A stretch of DNA of 64,000 nt from Omphiscola glabra (GCA_964017045.1 OZ024807.1:11043893-11107892); one strand, 5' to 3'. Positions 43,573 through 54,355 are shown, numbered from the stretch's first letter. Notes: generated by a model from the sequence alone, not told the origin. Translations and numbers: made by a program.

Positions 43573-46368
43573 ATGTCTACGACGTCGAATGCTCCTGCAC
43601 TCATTATCCTCTTTGCTCAGCTTTGCTTTTGCGGACGGAAAGTTGTGGCACTCGATGTTCACAAAATAAGCCCAATGAATGCACAAGACAACAAGCGTTC
43701 AGATATGTGGGATAAAAAAGAAATATGGTCCCTCAATTTAAAGAACTCCTTCAACAAACATTCAGATATTGTCCAAGAAAGATATTTTACCTTAGAACAC
43801 ACTGCGGGGATACGACAAAGGAGGGAAGAGGAATCACGGTTTCATACAAGAACTAAACAGACTTTTACTTTTCCTATGGAAGTATCGCCGTGTTTAACTA
43901 CTTACTACCGAGAAAAATTATTAGTGGATTGTTCTTACAAAGGAATTAAGGTAGTTAATTCTTCATGGTTTGATTCAAATGCTACAAGCATTCTGCTAGA
44001 TTACAATTTCATTTCTTTCCTAACTAGAGGAGCTTTTTCCCAGCTTCAACGACTTCGTATCTTAAGCATATCGCACAACCAATTAGTAAGAATTTTTGAT
44101 GACGCATTTTTGGGGTTGGAGCGTTTAGAAGTTCTAAATTTAGAATACAATAACCTCATGCCAAAAAAAGGTTTTCCGCTGAATATATTCGCATCCTTAC
44201 TGAATCTGAAATCTCTCCTGATCGTCCAGGAACTAAGTCTTCGAAACGCGAGCTTTCCTGACTTGAGGCGATTGACCAATCTGACCACACTCTCACTCGA
44301 CACCGTCGATGTAGTAGTGTCAATGGGTGAGGACTTTAAAGAGCTAAAGATTCTTTCCAGCTTGACCTTGTCCGGCTCTGCCAAGGTCATCAGCAATCGA
44401 AGTTTCACCAATGTTCCTCATCTCAAAGAATTGAGACTTATACACCTAAAGGAGTTGTCGGAGATAGATACGCAAGCCTTTTTCTATCTGAAACATTTGA
44501 ATAAGCTAGATATAGATACAAGCCCTACTGGAGTGAAGAAGACGATGCGAGCGCTGGAACCTCTTAATACGACAGACATGACAGAGATATTATTTAGATC
44601 ACTATTGTTGACGAGCCGGAATGAATCTCCCGGCTTGATTAGTCATGATGGGATACTAGACAGAAACAAAACAAAGTATTTACTTGAAATTTGCGTCAGT
44701 GAATTCAGCCTCACAAATTCTAACATTTACGTCGTAACTAACGACGCGTTGGTGAGTGACACGTGGCACGCGTGCCTGAAGTTCATCGATCTGTCAGATA
44801 ATCCTTTAAAAGGAACAATTTTGGGAGTGGCTCGCCTGCTGACCATGAGGAATTTAGAGGTGATATTTATCCGGGACTGTCTCCGACCCCGCACGAAAGT
44901 GAGCGTTGTCCCGGATATGACAATTCCAACCGGAAAAATGTCTGATCAAAAAATGTACGAGAATCGAAGCTTGGGGACATATGAAAGCGAGACAGAAGGC
45001 AATGGCGTTAAAACCCTAAGATTCGATCTGGATCCTGTTTCTGGTTTTTTTTTTCATGTATCTGACTCCTTGCACTTCATTGACATAAGCAACTGCGTAT
45101 CTCATTCAGGGCTTGACAGGTCGGTCACAATCTTTGGTGCGCAAAACTTGGCGTACCTGGATCTTTCCGATAATGGGTTTCTCGATTTTTCTGGCACAAT
45201 GAATGGGTTGACTGGATTTAAAATTTTGATTTTATCTGGCAACCAATTGGACACTTTGTCTGCCACATTTTTCGACTCCTTCCCAAGCCTGGAGTATTTA
45301 GACTTGTCAGAAACGAACCTAAATCCTGATTTTATGAGTGTAATCAGTGAAAGGCTATTTAAGAAGCTGCCAGACCTTAAGAAATTGAGTCTGGAGAGAA
45401 ACTCATTGTCGATATTGTCTCCTAACACCTTCTCTTCCAACCGCAACATCACCCACCTTCTTCTTTCCGGGAACCGTTTTAATCGTGTTCCTTTCAACCC
45501 GAAATACACGCCCCAACTTCAAGTTTTGGACCTACAAAACAACGCCATCGTCTCCCTTGACCAGAGGACGACAAACGAACTTGACCTGTTGGCAGCAGAT
45601 TCAGGCAGTTTTCATCTCAAGCTCAGTGGAAATGTTATGTTGTGCGTGTGCGAAAGCTTTCATTTTCTGTACTGGCTGGCGCACACCAACGTTAGTCTTG
45701 ACCGTGATGGGAACTACAGCTGCATAAACAATGATGGGGTTTTATCCCACACGAAGGCGTTCGCAGATTCTATGGCCGTGTGGCGGCAGTGCTCGGGTCA
45801 GTTGTATTTCAACGTGTCCATTTTCTTCTTCTGCACAATGATCATCGGATTTCTTACCACATTTGTCATAACGAGAAATAAAACTTTGATCCTCTCAAGC
45901 TTGCTGCAGATCTTCACCAAATTCAAGGTTCTCAAATCAAAAGATTACAAGATCGGTGTGTTCATTGGGTATGCTGACCGTGATTACATCTTCGCGTGCA
46001 CAGATTTACGACGGTATATTGAAATCACGCTTGGATTAACCACTTACCTTCAAGACCGCGACCTCCTTCTGACGTTTGATATGGCCCAGGGGATCGCGGA
46101 GGCCATCAACTCGAGTTGGAGGATCCTTCTTGTGGTCAACAGAACGTTTCTCAACGACGACCACTGGTCATTATTTACCATGAAGTCGGCTACTTACGCC
46201 CTGACCCCGGCCAATCCTGACCGGGTTGTGGTTCTTGTGGATAAGCAACTACTGGCGGAACTACCAGTTGACCTGCTGAATTCTGTGCCAGAGGACAACA
46301 TCATCCCTGTGTCCAGATGGGAGATGACCTACAGACTGAGAGAAATGTTAAGGACACGGCTCGTGTAA
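43573..46368 (+). CDS. Toll-like receptor, copy C (LRR-TM-TIR, 931 aa, single exon)
   Basis: Paralogue of copies A and B. The ATG at 43573 is the first in frame; the frame extends upstream only via GTG. Same architecture and length as B: signal peptide, spacer with DIVQERYFTLEHTAGIRQRR, LRRNT, LRR array, LRRCT ending in MAVWRQCSG, membrane span, TIR from about 791. Box 2 is RDLLLT with no proline. Individual differences include a deletion of Leu in the usual VPFNLK (here VPFNPK), an Ala in QGIAEAI and a final Val instead of Leu. Large parts of the coding sequence are almost identical to B at the nucleotide level, including silent sites, while the loop at about 440-500 is not. That mosaic points to gene conversion or selection. 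Intact. Confidence 0.95.
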   Translation: MSTTSNAPALIILFAQLCFCGRKVVALDVHKISPMNAQDNKRSDMWDKKEIWSLNLKNSFNKHSDIVQERYFTLEHTAGIRQRREEESRFHTRTKQTFTFPMEVSPCLTTYYREKLLVDCSYKGIKVVNSSWFDSNATSILLDYNFISFLTRGAFSQLQRLRILSISHNQLVRIFDDAFLGLERLEVLNLEYNNLMPKKGFPLNIFASLLNLKSLLIVQELSLRNASFPDLRRLTNLTTLSLDTVDVVVSMGEDFKELKILSSLTLSGSAKVISNRSFTNVPHLKELRLIHLKELSEIDTQAFFYLKHLNKLDIDTSPTGVKKTMRALEPLNTTDMTEILFRSLLLTSRNESPGLISHDGILDRNKTKYLLEICVSEFSLTNSNIYVVTNDALVSDTWHACLKFIDLSDNPLKGTILGVARLLTMRNLEVIFIRDCLRPRTKVSVVPDMTIPTGKMSDQKMYENRSLGTYESETEGNGVKTLRFDLDPVSGFFFHVSDSLHFIDISNCVSHSGLDRSVTIFGAQNLAYLDLSDNGFLDFSGTMNGLTGFKILILSGNQLDTLSATFFDSFPSLEYLDLSETNLNPDFMSVISERLFKKLPDLKKLSLERNSLSILSPNTFSSNRNITHLLLSGNRFNRVPFNPKYTPQLQVLDLQNNAIVSLDQRTTNELDLLAADSGSFHLKLSGNVMLCVCESFHFLYWLAHTNVSLDRDGNYSCINNDGVLSHTKAFADSMAVWRQCSGQLYFNVSIFFFCTMIIGFLTTFVITRNKTLILSSLLQIFTKFKVLKSKDYKIGVFIGYADRDYIFACTDLRRYIEITLGLTTYLQDRDLLLTFDMAQGIAEAINSSWRILLVVNRTFLNDDHWSLFTMKSATYALTPANPDRVVVLVDKQLLAELPVDLLNSVPEDNIIPVSRWEMTYRLREMLRTRLV

Positions 46369-46492
46369 TTTTAAACTAACGGTTAAAAAAACACGAACAG
46401 CTTGTTATAATTAAGTTGTTAAATTTGTTGTCGTGTACATTTTGTAAACAATTAGTTGAATCTGTTTTACATTTAGTGCGAAATCCTGTCTG

Positions 46493-46661
46493 CAGTGATT
46501 CTTAAACTTTTTCAGAGATATTTTCAATTTTGACATTGCTTTAGTGAAGGATGCTAGTAATTAACCTTTCCAAATTAGCTTATTCCAATCTTCTTGTATT
46601 GCTTACTTTTCGGACTGTTGACTAATGTTTAGGTTACCATTACTAATTTAGAGAAGCACTG
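46493..46661. mobile_element. hAT-like MITE downstream of TLR copy C
   Basis: CAGTGATTCTTAAAC at the left and TTTAGAGAAGCACTG at the right, 169 bp, 125 bases beyond the stop. Same element and same relative position as after copies A and B. Confidence 0.6.
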
Positions 46662-47012
46662 ATCTAATTGAGATTATTGTTATTTTCTTAAAATATATCT
46701 TGACCAAAGAAATTTCGGAAGACATTTATTAAATGTATTATCACAATTACGGTGGAAATCGTAGCAAAACCCTTCACTAAAAAATACATTATTTATAAAT
46801 CTCAAAGAGTAATATATTTTCTTTTTATGAGTACTAATAGCAGGAGATTTTGGATTTTATTAGCAAGAAATTGTGGATTTTAATCAGAAGAAATGTATGA
46901 TCTTATGTGAACAAATTGTGGTTTTAATAGGAAGAAATAGTTTGTTTGTTTTTTTTATTTCGAGGAAATGGTGTTTTTTTTTGGCCCTATATTGCGAATC
47001 TTAGTTTAATCC

Positions 47013-47408
47013 AATGGACTACGATGAGTCGATTGTTTTGTCACGTGATACGTGTAAAAACAAGTAAAACTTCCGGTAGGCTGTCTGCAACACACTAGTC
47101 GCTCACAAATTTTTCTTCAAACAACTTTCCTCCTTTAACCATAACTGAATTCTAATTATTGTCACATTTAATGAATGTCATTTAAAGAAACGCGTGTATT
47201 CAAGACTATTTTGAAAAGTAAATTTTTTTTAATTAACGCTGGGGGAAACGCCGATGGAGACAAACATTTTGCTTTAGAATTAATGATGACGGCAATGGCT
47301 GATCAGCTGTTTATCTGTTGTTATGTGTTGTCATGTGTAGCAGAAAGCCTACCAATGGCTGGTAGGTATCACGTGACAAAACAAGGAAGTGACTCATCGT
47401 AGTCCATT
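47013..47408. mobile_element. MITE-like element with about 43-bp terminal inverted repeats
   Basis: Left end AATGGACTACGATGAGTC, then TTTTGTCACGTGATAC. Right end TATCACGTGACAAAACAA, then GTGACTCATCGTAGTCCATT. These are inverted copies with a 1-2 base indel, about 396 bp apart. Not present in the corresponding place downstream of copy B, so it arrived after duplication. Superfamily unclear because no target duplication was fixed. Each arm contains CACGTG, an E-box. Confidence 0.65.
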
Positions 47409-47424
47409 CTTTGAGCTACCAACT

Positions 47425-47926
47425 GGAATATCTCATTAGGAAATGGCGTCAGCGGGCCGTCGAGCTTGTGCTCCTAATGCCCTCCCTGGCGTCCACCCAC
47501 ACCCGCCAGCCGCCGGGTGTCTCCGGCGCCGGGCCGTGCGGGAAGACGTCAGAGACCTCCCCGGACGTTGGACGCCCCCACCAGCAACTGCTTGATCGAG
47601 TTCGCTGACGGAGGCCTCCCCCGCCCGGAGACGTCTGGTCGACCGAAAACGCTGTGTTTCAAGCGTCCGCAGTCCACTCTCCTAGGGGCCGGGACGGTAA
47701 ATTAACGTCCTAATATCTCCCCCCCACCCGTCCCGGGGAAGCATCGGACGCCCTCTAAGAGGGATTCTACAGTGGGTTTCCACCTCGCAACTAGTTCGCG
47801 AAGCAGCTGGGACGAAACGGTTGCCTAGGAGCAGCTTTATCAGGGCTGCATATTTAGAATCACCGGCCATAGGCTTCCACCACAGCCTATAGCCTCATAT
47901 CCCTTAACGGCAACTTGTAATCATGA
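47425..47926. mobile_element. GC-rich inserted segment flanked by 13-bp direct repeats
   Basis: TGAGCTACCAACT occurs exactly at 47412-47424 and at 47927-47939, bracketing 502 bases of unusually GC-rich DNA (about 60 percent by eye against under 40 around it). A duplication of this length suits retrotransposition of a SINE or 5'-truncated LINE. I see no A-tail, tRNA-like boxes or reverse-transcriptase frame, so the class is unknown. Absent from the B unit. Confidence 0.5.
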
Positions 47927-47939
47927 TGAGCTACCAACT

Positions 47940-50400
47940 AAATTTGTCTCTTTAGCTTTCTCGTTTAAAAAAAAAAAATCGATTTTGTTAATGATGCGCA
48001 ATAAAGAAATCTACCGGCTTTGGTTTCGGTCTCACGATAATAATGTCAAGGTGAACTGACGGTTTAAACAGTGTTAGACACCTGGCTTTCATTTGAAAGT
48101 TTACCTTTATGAGCTAAATCCGTGAGACAAGCCAACGGTGTTTTCACTACAGGGAAAAAGACGACGAGAGATGCTGGGAAACTTTTTCTTTACACTTCCT
48201 ACAAGCTGCTCTAGACCGTTCAAATTTTGAAAAGTTCTTAGGTTCCTTAACAGCTATGACATATGAAAGATTTCAAAAAATCATATTCACCAGATTTTAT
48301 TTTCATACTTAGAAGGTAATATATTTTACTAAAATCAACTAAGTTTTGAATAATTTGCAAAATTTCCTTGCATATTTAACAATCATCTTAAGATCAAAAT
48401 CCTTTTAAAATCGCCACAGAATCAATAATGTGTCAACGTGAAATAAATCTTGCGTTAAACACGTTGTGAAGACAATGTTTCTTTCATGATAAATATTTAG
48501 GATCGTAAGGAAGGAAACAAGAGAAAAAATCAGCATGAAAGAAGGCGAATATATATTTTTTTCTGTAAAGAAAGTTGTTAAATTTAAAACAAAATTTGAA
48601 AATCATGTGATCCTTGCCTGAGGTGCGAGACTCCCTCAACTATATCTACGCCAGGTTACACCTGTGTCCTACACAATTACGATAAAGGGGACTTTGTCAA
48701 CCATACGAGACACGAAGAGAAGTTGAAACCAGAGGATAAAACTCTTCATCTATGAAACGCCCCAGCGGCTAACTACTTACTTTCACACTGCCCGCCCATC
48801 CAACCGGAAGGCCGCAAAGAAAACCGAGGGCAGCCCAAAATGGTATGCCATAAAATGTGAACTATTTTGAATTTCCGCTTTTATAATGTTGAGGTTTTCA
48901 TGGTGGGTATTTCCCCACCTGATGGGCGTATTCATTTCAATAATTTTTTTTTTAAAACACGTTTTGAAAAAAAAAATAGTTATCGACTTTGGTCATTCTA
49001 TTAAGTGTCTATGTAGAGTATTTTTTTCATTAAGTTTATCAAAACTATATTCAAGCCTTATAAGAAGAGAGTCTAGAGTTATGTTCTCTTGTGTCCGGAA
49101 AATTGTTTGAAAGAATATTGCTCGAAATTAATTTTTTTTAAACGAAGATTTAATTATTTGGTCATTTTTATTTATTATTTAAAAAAAAGACGTTCGAATA
49201 AATTACCTTTCGAAAACATTTCCGTCTACAATAATTTCTACCATTCATATATCGGTAACCATGGTTTCCTTATGGAGTGAAACCTGTTAATAATAGACAT
49301 ATTTTAGGAGAGAAATAAGCTAATGGAGTGGTTCATAACATTTCCTCTTTCATATCATTTGTCAGGGTTTGGTGAAACAAACATGGATTGAATGACGATG
49401 CCGTGAATTGAGAGAAAATAAATAATTCAGAGAAAAAGTATAAATTGTATTTTACTCATAAGAAGTAACATTATTGTTATTGGTTCTGTTTTAATTTTTC
49501 CTACTTCGCTTACTGGAATCTAGTTTCAAAACAAAAAAAAAAGCATGATTTTGGAAGCAACCCAACTTGACAAAAAAAAAAAGCTTATACAACCAAGGGG
49601 AAGCAACTCTGTTTACAAAAAATTTGAACGTACCCCATTGTGATGGATAACACTTTTAATGCGATGTTATGATTTACTAAGCTTCGTCTCAAAATCAACC
49701 TGAAGTAATTTAGCAGTTTTTGCAGGTGGCCTTCTCGGATGATGCTTACAGTTTTTTTTCTACTTTGCTAAGGTGTTGAAACAAAATTTGTTTATTGACA
49801 GCAGCCGAGGTACTGTGAACAATTTAATCACACGCCGCGTATGTCGTCGCATGTTTTTTTTTATGAACACGAACGATGCCTAAAACTAGAATGGAACTAA
49901 AGTCAGACATTGCTGTATGAGTTACAGAAGAATTTACTATTTGATTTGCCGTACTATGATTGTTTTTATGTCGATGTATGATGCGGGATTTTCATTACAT
50001 CCATGTAAATGTGTGCTCGTCATATTCTGTCTTTTGAGATCTGTGTTGCAATGGTGTAGTGTGTGAAATTTAATATTGATATAGTGATGTCTGATCTAAA
50101 ATACATTTTTAAAAATAAATACTTATATGTATCAATTATATTATAATTATAATGACAGTAATATAAATTTTATTTTGGTAATTTGCAATAAATAAAGTTT
50201 CGTGTAATCTCATTGAGTCGCTGGTGTGAAAATTAAGAATGTATTGGTCTTTTTGTCTGTGGCATACATTCTAACTGATTTAATACTAAAAACAAATTAT
50301 ATTAACCTAAGTTCAAAATAATTATTTAATTTTTGCAATATTCAATTGACAGTTTCAGGATCAATAAGTGTTAAGACGATCTATCTGGAAACTATAAATT
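47940..50400 (+). other. 3' flank of copy C
   Basis: No gene. 48060-48740 matches the flank of copy B at 36480-37030. The rest is AT-rich with A-homopolymers. Confidence 0.45.
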
Positions 50401-51300
50401 GAATATTGCATATATTAAAGTCAGCAAAATAAAATGCCAGCGGTATAGCTTATTTTTATTTGGACACCCCTTCAGTCCAGAAAGGCATATAAACGCACAT
50501 AACCGACCAGTTATTCTTTTTGGCTTGACACTTAGTCTAAACAACTTTAGGAAGTTTTCGCTGTAAAAACGTTTAAAAAAAAGCCAGTGATAAATCCTTT
50601 TCAATACGGTAACTAGATAGGGGTCCTGGCCCCTTGCAACTTTTAGTAATTTTAAGCCGCTGTATGAGTGGGTGCATTTTTTATTATAATTTTAATGTCC
50701 AAAAGCCTCAAGATTTAAAGGAAGGAATACACGTTTATTGATTTTTATTTATAATTAATTAAATAAAATGTTAGCCGTTTTACGAAACACTTTTCGGGGC
50801 TGTGGAAAAATGATGAGAAAATGTTCATGTGGATTAAGATATCACTAAATCAGATGATGTAGCAGAAAAAGAAAATAATGAATTAGACTTACTTTTTTAA
50901 TAATGGTCATTATTTTAAGAATTACAAAGCTGGATTTTATCGATTCGGTATCAGGGTCGTGCCATAAGGAAGGTGATGGGGACAACAACCCTCTGGGAAC
51001 ACTTAAATTATTGTCCGTAACAAACTGTATATTAATCTTGTGGGTGGGGGCAGATGCACATTTTACGGGACTTGTTCCGGGCGAGTTGTATGCATGGTTA
51101 ACCGCCTGGTATCACGTAATGTCTTATAAGCCACATCGTATGTTTTAGGTAAAGATGGAAAAAGAGCTTTTTCCTGCTCTAAATAATCCTGATTTGAATC
51201 AACATTTTAAGAAAAAATTGTTTTTCTTTCCGTCCAAAAATCTCAAACCGGTATATTAAAGGAAAATTGTAGTCATGAGAATGTTATTGTCTGTAAATTA
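50401..51300 (+). repeat. Duplicated block matching the B unit (39.8-40.6 kb)
   Basis: Long stretches align by eye with 39800-40560. The distance from the receptor start is about 7.1 kb here and 6.9 kb in the B unit, which fixes the two blocks as parts of the same segmental duplication and not independent dispersed repeats. Confidence 0.5.
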
Positions 51301-51467
51301 CCCCTATCAATATAAACACCATTATTTCTAACTTCACACTGTCATTGAACATAACAGTCACGATACGATTAATTTTTGGTAATTCTCTATTTCTTTGTAC
51401 AGCACTAGCCAATATACCCGTCTTTACTTGGGTTTTTATTCAGAGAAAAAAAAAACATCATTTAAAG

Positions 51468-51687
51468 CAGGCCTGCACAACTCAAAATATAAGGCGGGCC
51501 GTAATACTTTCTGAAAAAAAACTTGTACGGGCCAAAAGACAATAGGACAGAACTTATGTGGGCCAAATGAAAATAGGATAGGAAAAGGGGGGGGGGAAGC
51601 TATTAAGAAAATGACATAATAAAGAATATTTCTTTACTTCGCGGGCCGCAAAGTGGGTGCTGGCTGGCCGTATGTTTTGCAAGCCTG
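51468..51687. mobile_element. hAT-type MITE, CAGGCCTGCACAAC family
   Basis: Left end CAGGCCTGCACAACTCAAA, right end TATGTTTTGCAAGCCTG. Flanks ATTTAAAG and ATCTAAAT match at 6 of 8. Inside, several GGGCCGTA / GGGCCAAA / CGGGCCGCA phrases recur. 220 bp, non-coding. Confidence 0.65.
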
Positions 51688-52229
51688 ATCTAAATCGTTA
51701 TCAGCGTACACGTAAATGTAAGGCCCTATAAAAAAAGCACTTCAGTTAAGTGCAAGTTAACAAAGAAATTTAAAAGCTCCTATGAAAAGCCAGATTTAAT
51801 TTAAAGTTCGTAAACAGTGAATTTAGGGACACTCAAGATTCAAGCTGAGAACGATGATTTTTAAAGACAAAAACAACTTTTCAACGATGACTTACTAAAG
51901 AAAAGACAGACACCAATGTCAAATCTATGGTCGCTTATCAAATAAAATAAAATAGAATCACCATTCCAAATGGGTTCATTTTAGTCTTCACTGAGACAAG
52001 GACCCAATAAAAAATCTTTCAAAATAATATACAAGTTATGTTTATTAAAATTTATCCCATTAATATCTAGATGAATTGAGTAGTTATTTTTTAATATGTA
52101 TATATATATTTTAAAGATTTAAAGAGGAATGCAAGAGGAATGTGACTGGACATAAGTAGGTGAGAGATTATGTACCTGAAAATGGGACAGAAGAGTGGAA
52201 CAATAAGTCAATCGCGATGATCATAACGA
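51688..52229. other. Intergenic, nothing recognised
   Basis: AT-rich unique DNA. Confidence 0.4.
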
Positions 52230-52965
52230 GGAGGACGGAGAAAATATATAACAGGTGAAAGGCTCCACAAGTCTTAATCTGCTTGTTTTCCTAATTCACC
52301 CGGTTTGTTGTGTTAGTACAGGAAACAAAGGCGCTGATAGCAAAATCTATAATCCTTGTGGTCGCTTCTATTGAGGTGTTTGGAGACGAAACCCTGCTTA
52401 CCTTGCTCAATATAACTGAGGTGTTCAGTACGCCAGTCAGAGAGGCGTCGCCATGTCTAACCTTGATGCGACACGTTGCAGTAAGTGCAAAAAATGGCGT
52501 AGACAAGATTGGTTCTAGTGGAAAGGAAACTGTCCCGTATCTAAAACCACAATATGTACTAAGGGAAAGCAATGTGTAGAGTCTAGATGAAAAAATGGCA
52601 AGTGTTGAAAATGCTGAGTCTACAGGGCTCAGTCCCAATGTAGATTGGGGAAGCGTTGATTCAATTTAACAAAAGGAGGCCTTGCATATTTTTACAACGT
52701 TTGAAAACAGTGAGAGGCGGGGAAGAGAAAATATAGTAAATGTCAGGGTAGGAGAAGAGAATGGCACGGTTTTTAATGAAAACATGTTTTACTAAGAGAT
52801 TATTAGTATGATATGTGATAATAAGTTTGGTCTTGTTACCATTGTCACTCGGACGAGATCTGAAGGCATCAGCACGAGTAATATTTCTAACAATTTGAAT
52901 GGCTGATGTGAGTACTGTCTCTGAGAAGGATCTACATCGGAAATAGTCATTCATCTCAAGTGCCT
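52230..52965 (-). pseudogene. Penelope-like / GIY-YIG retroelement fragment, broken
   Basis: Minus strand, 5' to 3': DYFRCRSFSETVLTSAIQ, then KLIITYHTNNLLVKHVF and SSPPLTVFKRCKNMQGLL. After a stop and a shift come TNLVYAIFCTYCNVSHQG, WRRLSDWRTEHLSYIEQG and VSKHLNRSDHKDYRF. The 'N-L-V-Y-x-I-x-C-T-x-C ... R-R-L-S-D-x-x-T-E-H' pattern is that of the GIY-YIG-containing C-terminus of Penelope-type (or similar) reverse transcriptases. Stops at several points show it is dead. The longer open frame over the same region in another phase is a shadow. Confidence 0.6.
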
Positions 52966-53985
52966 TGTCCTAAAAGTAGACAAACAATGATGTTCGATTC
53001 TATTATACAGAGGTTATTCCTTTCTCAAAGACCATTGAGGTGAAAAACGGAAATATTAACATACTGATATTTTTTTAAACAAACAAGGAACTTCTAATGT
53101 ATTAATTTCCACATATAAATTGAATATCACGGAAAAGGTTCTGTAAAAATTTTAGATACCTATACATCAAAACCGGATTAAGCTACAGAAATAAACATTG
53201 GAATTTCATTTCTAAGTTTCTGTGTTACAAAGAGTGGAAAAATTTAGCACAATTAAAAAGAATAACAATACACCAAGTAGAATATTTAATAGCAAACAGA
53301 TTCATGGCGCAATAACTTGATTTCCACAAATACCCTGTTAACTACGGGTCATTTCTTCTAGTATGATGATACGCTTGTTTTCGCTAATATGCTTTATTTT
53401 GTATTTTTCAAAACTACACTTAATCAGATGGATGGGACATGTATATTTTAATGTAAAATGATAATATTTAGTGACGAGTTAATCTCACATAATACACATA
53501 AACCAATGCAGTTGTGTATGTTTGGCCATGGAAATTCCCCTGGGATAAATTTGAACAGGCTTGAATGCGCCCCAAGGCAAAAAATTCCCCCGCATTTCGT
53601 TCTCAGAAAAAAATATTTTCTTTTATGAATGGGTCCGTGTGCCGCCATGCGGGCTGCCATGCGTAACAATGTGTATCAACAGGTTACTTCCGATGTTACC
53701 AGGTAGCTACCTTGCAGAGCAAAAAATAGTAATTTGGACTAAAGAGTTGTGGACAAGTTGGTTAATGCGTTTTTTTCCCCCCCTCAGGCATGACTAGCGT
53801 GCAAAAACGAAATGGAAAATGAAGACACGTTCATAGGACAAGGTTTTGTCAACGTGGTGACGAGTCACGGGGGATTTTTTTCCAAACTTATTGAGTTAAA
53901 TTAAAATGTAAAACAAATCGTTGATCTAGGTAAATTCTCTTGAACTAAAAGACGGGCAATGGAATATACTGTGGTGTCACAAATG
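52966..53985. other. Intergenic, upstream flank of copy D
   Basis: No gene. About 53820-53920 (GAAGACACGTTC, TCAACGTGGTGACGAGTCAC) corresponds to the upstream flank of copy C near 43335-43370. Confidence 0.4.
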
Positions 53986-53989
53986 ATGT

Positions 53990-54275
53990 GTATGCTTTTA
54001 AGATCACTGTAATGTCAGACATAATGGAAGCGCTATTAACTTCACGGTCAGGTCAGACGAAAACGGATACAAGTTTTAAATCACTCTCTTGTAAGAACCA
54101 ATGTGAAATTCCCCTTGAGGTCAGATCAAAACGATCAAAAGTTATATTCAGCCGTATGTGATGGCTATGGATTAAACGGTTATTTTTATTGTGAGGTCAG
54201 ACCTAATTAATTTAATTATAAAATAAAGTTTCATATCACAACTAATTTTAAATTTAGGGTGAAGTCAGGTCAAAA
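53990..54275 (+). promoter_or_regulatory. Upstream AGGTCA repeats of TLR copy D
   Basis: AGGTCA occurs at 54050, 54118, 54194 and 54267, spaced 68, 76 and 73 bases, each within a diverged copy of the promoter-proximal repeat seen before B and C. AGGTCA is the nuclear-receptor half-site consensus (TGACCT in reverse in B and C), but no conserved paired-site spacing is seen, so receptor binding is speculation. Confidence 0.45.
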
Positions 54276-54355
54276 ATATACTATGGTTTAAAAAACAATG
54301 TCAACTTCGACGTAATTTTTTAAAGGTTTCATTTAAGGGGCAGTAGGTATTAAAT

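Noticed and set aside
52291..52638. 115-codon minus frame with hydrophobic stretches, receptor-like at a glance
   Set aside because: Shadow frame of the GIY-YIG retroelement relic, whose motifs lie in another phase.
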